Part shown: one piece after another, positions 63,190 to 64,000 of the stretch | How the letters are laid out: every line of letters begins with the position of its first letter | How positions within the stretch are numbered: position 1 is the stretch's first letter | Origin: Megasphaera vaginalis (ex Bordigoni et al. 2020) | Lineage (GTDB): Bacteria > Bacillota > Negativicutes > Veillonellales > Megasphaeraceae | DNA: 64,000 nt | Assembly (NCBI RefSeq): GCF_900240295.1 | Contig: NZ_OEQB01000001.1 | Span: forward strand, 461,352-525,351 | Reading direction: 5' to 3' | Notes under the pieces: generated by a model | The model's database searches: none | Told to the model about the DNA's origin: nothing | Seen by the model: only the letters and a program-made list of their open reading frames with translations | Program-made: the position numbers and the translations under genes

Positions 63190-63230
63190 ATAGTTTTGTA
63201 TATTGCAAGTAACTTGTTCTATAAAACTAT
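63190..63230. repeat. Imperfect inverted repeat after the HTH gene
   Basis: Outer arms ATAGTTTT / AAAACTAT and an inner CAAGT-A-ACTTG. It could be a recombination or protein-binding site near the presumed prophage end. Confidence 0.45.
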
Positions 63231-63439
63231 TATATATCAATATGTCTTATCTTACCATACACCCGTTCCATACCGGCACGAGTCACGAGCCAGATACGCC
63301 CTGCCTTTCTGGCTTCGTCTAGTGTAAATCTAGGCGGATATCCATTTTGACCGGTGCAAGCTTTCTGTACTACCCGCGGAGAAATCCCCCACAATTCAGC
63401 CGCTTCTGCAGCTGTCATAACTTCCTCTAATGGTTTCAT
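63230..63439 (-). CDS. Small helix-turn-helix protein (excisionase/MerR-like)
   Basis: 69 aa: MKPLEEVMTAAEAAELWGIS followed by RVVQKACTGQNGYPPRFTL. The TAAEAAELWGIS-RVVQKAC helix-turn-helix is the fold of excisionase-like and phage DNA-binding proteins. GGGGG 7 nt upstream. Its ATG overlaps the stop of a 26-aa peptide ORF. Likely phage or plasmid regulation; excision role inferred only. Confidence 0.75.
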   Translation of the reverse strand: MKPLEEVMTAAEAAELWGISPRVVQKACTGQNGYPPRFTLDEARKAGRIWLVTRAGMERVYGKIRHIDI

Positions 63440-63519
63440 CAAAAGGCCCCCAAAGCTTTCAGTAATGCAATAACAGAAATAACAAGTGCTGCCACACTAA
63501 TATATCTCGTTGCTTTCAT
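63439..63519 (-). CDS. Possible 26-aa membrane peptide
   Basis: MKATRYISVAALVISVIALL plus KALGAF: basic N-terminus and one membrane helix. Its stop overlaps the HTH start codon by one base (TGATG), implying coupling. No clear ribosome-binding site, so confidence is limited. Could be a holin-like or toxin-like peptide. Confidence 0.45.
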   Translation of the reverse strand: MKATRYISVAALVISVIALLKALGAF

Positions 63520-63558
63520 TTTTATTGATGTGCTATACTGGAGATAAGCAGGAGACCC

Positions 63559-63576
63559 GCCCCTCTTTCGAGGGGC
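63559..63576. repeat. GC-rich hairpin between the two small peptide genes
   Basis: Stem GCCCCTC / GAGGGGC with a 4-nt loop; on either strand it lacks a U-run. Could stabilise or separate the two messages. Confidence 0.6.
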
Positions 63577-63588
63577 AAGCCTTTTAGC

Positions 63589-63678
63589 TTACTGTCTTAA
63601 ACCTTGTATCAGCAATATAATCGCGGTGACCAACTGGATTATTGCTGTTATGAGGTTTATTTTTTCTCCACGCTTCAC
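63589..63678 (-). CDS. 29-aa membrane peptide
   Basis: Starts at GTG with GAGGAGGTGAG upstream, an excellent ribosome-binding site: MKRGEKINLITAIIQLVTAI then ILLIQGLRQ. One hydrophobic helix with a charged start, similar in form to phage holin-like or type I toxin peptides. Directly behind the strong promoter at 63706-63734. Too short for most gene finders. Confidence 0.6.
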   Translation of the reverse strand: MKRGEKINLITAIIQLVTAIILLIQGLRQ

Positions 63679-63705
63679 ATCTTCTCACCTCCTCTCTATA
63701 GTTAT

Positions 63706-63734
63706 ATTATATACGTTTAAACGTATATTGTCAA
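63706..63734 (-). promoter_or_regulatory. Consensus promoter with an 18-bp palindromic spacer
   Basis: TTGACA-N17-TATAAT on the minus strand; the spacer is part of the perfect palindrome TATACGTTTAAACGTATA (63710-63727). A phage-type repressor binding there would shut off the small-peptide and HTH genes. Confidence 0.85.
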
Positions 63735-63756
63735 TAGAAATCAAATGTATTTCAAT

Positions 63757-63800
63757 AAAAAAATCCGGACAACAAGAATTACTCTCTGCTGTCCGGTTTA
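63757..63800 (-). terminator. Terminator of the partial phage-like gene
   Basis: Stem AAACCGGACA / TGTCCGGATT with one mismatch and an 18-nt loop, followed by UUUUUU on the minus strand. Confidence 0.85.
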
Positions 63801-63802
63801 CT

Positions 63803-64000
63803 TTATCTGCTCTTATATATCAATGCTCCTGCAAGCACTCCGGCAGCTACGGCCCATGTATCGCGTTGTCGTCTAATGACTGCCCGCTTGTGCTCCATTG
63901 ATTTGATTTGCGTTGTCAACGTCTGCAAAGATTTGTCTTGCCTCTGCAATGTTTCGTCGGCCTTCGTCAACGAGTTTTTGGCACTCGTCAAGCTGAGCCG
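63803..64000 (-). CDS. Coiled-coil protein with C-terminal membrane segment (partial)
   Basis: The frame is open to the right edge; 65 residues are visible. Charged, Gln-rich coiled coil (ADETLQRQDKSLQTLTTQIK) then a hydrophobic AVAAGVLAGALIYKSR end. Phage spanin-like or tail-associated proteins look like this, but the visible part alone does not decide. Its beginning lies beyond the window. Confidence 0.6.
   Translation of the reverse strand, partial: RLSLTSAKNSLTKADETLQRQDKSLQTLTTQIKSMEHKRAVIRRQRDTWAVAAGVLAGALIYKSR

Larger units (their letters stand above)
63230..64000 (-). mobile_element. Edge of a probable prophage or integrative element
   Basis: AT-rich composition, small HTH gene, tiny membrane peptides, a coiled-coil/transmembrane protein and compact signals are typical of phage or ICE ends. 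The element continues past the window; integrase and attachment sites are not seen. Confidence 0.45.

Overview
The window looks like the chromosome of an anaerobic Firmicute with a Gram-negative envelope lineage (Negativicutes, Veillonellaceae; a Megasphaera-like organism is my best guess). The reasons are inference from content: oxygen-sensitive enzymes (pyruvate:ferredoxin oxidoreductase, class III ribonucleotide reductase NrdD/NrdG), an FAD-linked D-lactate/glycolate-type dehydrogenase, a PerR-like peroxide regulator, de novo queuosine precursor synthesis, several corrinoid genes, and Firmicute gene orders such as asp23-efp-pepP. Most genes lie on the minus strand, with intrinsic terminators between units. 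Base composition is near 50% GC, except for one clearly AT-rich island at about 18.5-23.4 kb and AT-rich phage-like sequence at the right edge.

Layout. 0-5.2 kb: asp23 (cut by the window edge), efp, pepP, rsuA, and a cobalamin nucleotide-loop unit (cobU, cobS, cobC-like phosphatase), then moaB. 5.5-15.2 kb: small or poorly characterised genes, including a membrane-anchored exonuclease-fold protein lacking key acidic residues, a nitroreductase, a secreted nuclease with a conserved partner, a frameshifted WG-repeat protein, a decayed acetyltransferase and an enoyl-CoA hydratase. 15.5-18.1 kb: a CbiMQO cobalt/nickel ECF transporter. 18.1-23.4 kb: an unassigned stretch followed by the AT-rich catabolic island (LysR regulator divergent from an HMGL-like aldolase, an ACS-type MFS transporter and a D-2-hydroxyacid dehydrogenase). 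23.4-28.1 kb: guaA, then queF-queC-folE-queE-queD behind a promoter, a preQ1-riboswitch-like leader and a terminator. 28.1-34.1 kb: a histidine phosphatase, pyruvate:ferredoxin oxidoreductase and a serine/threonine-type transporter; the last two have near-twin promoters. 34.3-39.8 kb: tight cca-pbp-folD-cfa operon. 39.9-42.8 kb: divergent cobO, M20 amidohydrolase and cbiB. 42.8-54.9 kb: drug-efflux MFS, HAD phosphatase, nrdDG, tcdA, glyoxalase-like, YbaK-like, sbcCD, nfo and perR-like genes. 55-62.9 kb: tex, two tRNAs (Ser-GGA, Pro-CGG), terC, D-lactate/glycolate dehydrogenase, proC and an aminotransferase. 63.2-64 kb: small phage-like genes, including two tiny membrane peptides under a strong promoter whose spacer is an 18-bp palindrome.

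How the genes fit together: corrinoid metabolism is spread over three places (CbiMQO uptake of metal, CobO adenosylation, CbiB, then CobU/CobS/CobC for nucleotide-loop assembly). The que operon converts GTP to preQ1. Pyruvate oxidation, lactate oxidation and enoyl-CoA chemistry fit a lactate- or amino-acid-fermenting anaerobe. Nothing here is a CRISPR array, rRNA or complete insertion sequence. The most unusual items are the AT-rich aldolase island with its 47-bp inverted repeat, the paired promoters of nifJ and the transporter, the hairpin inside the start of cbiQ, and the phage-edge small-peptide module.
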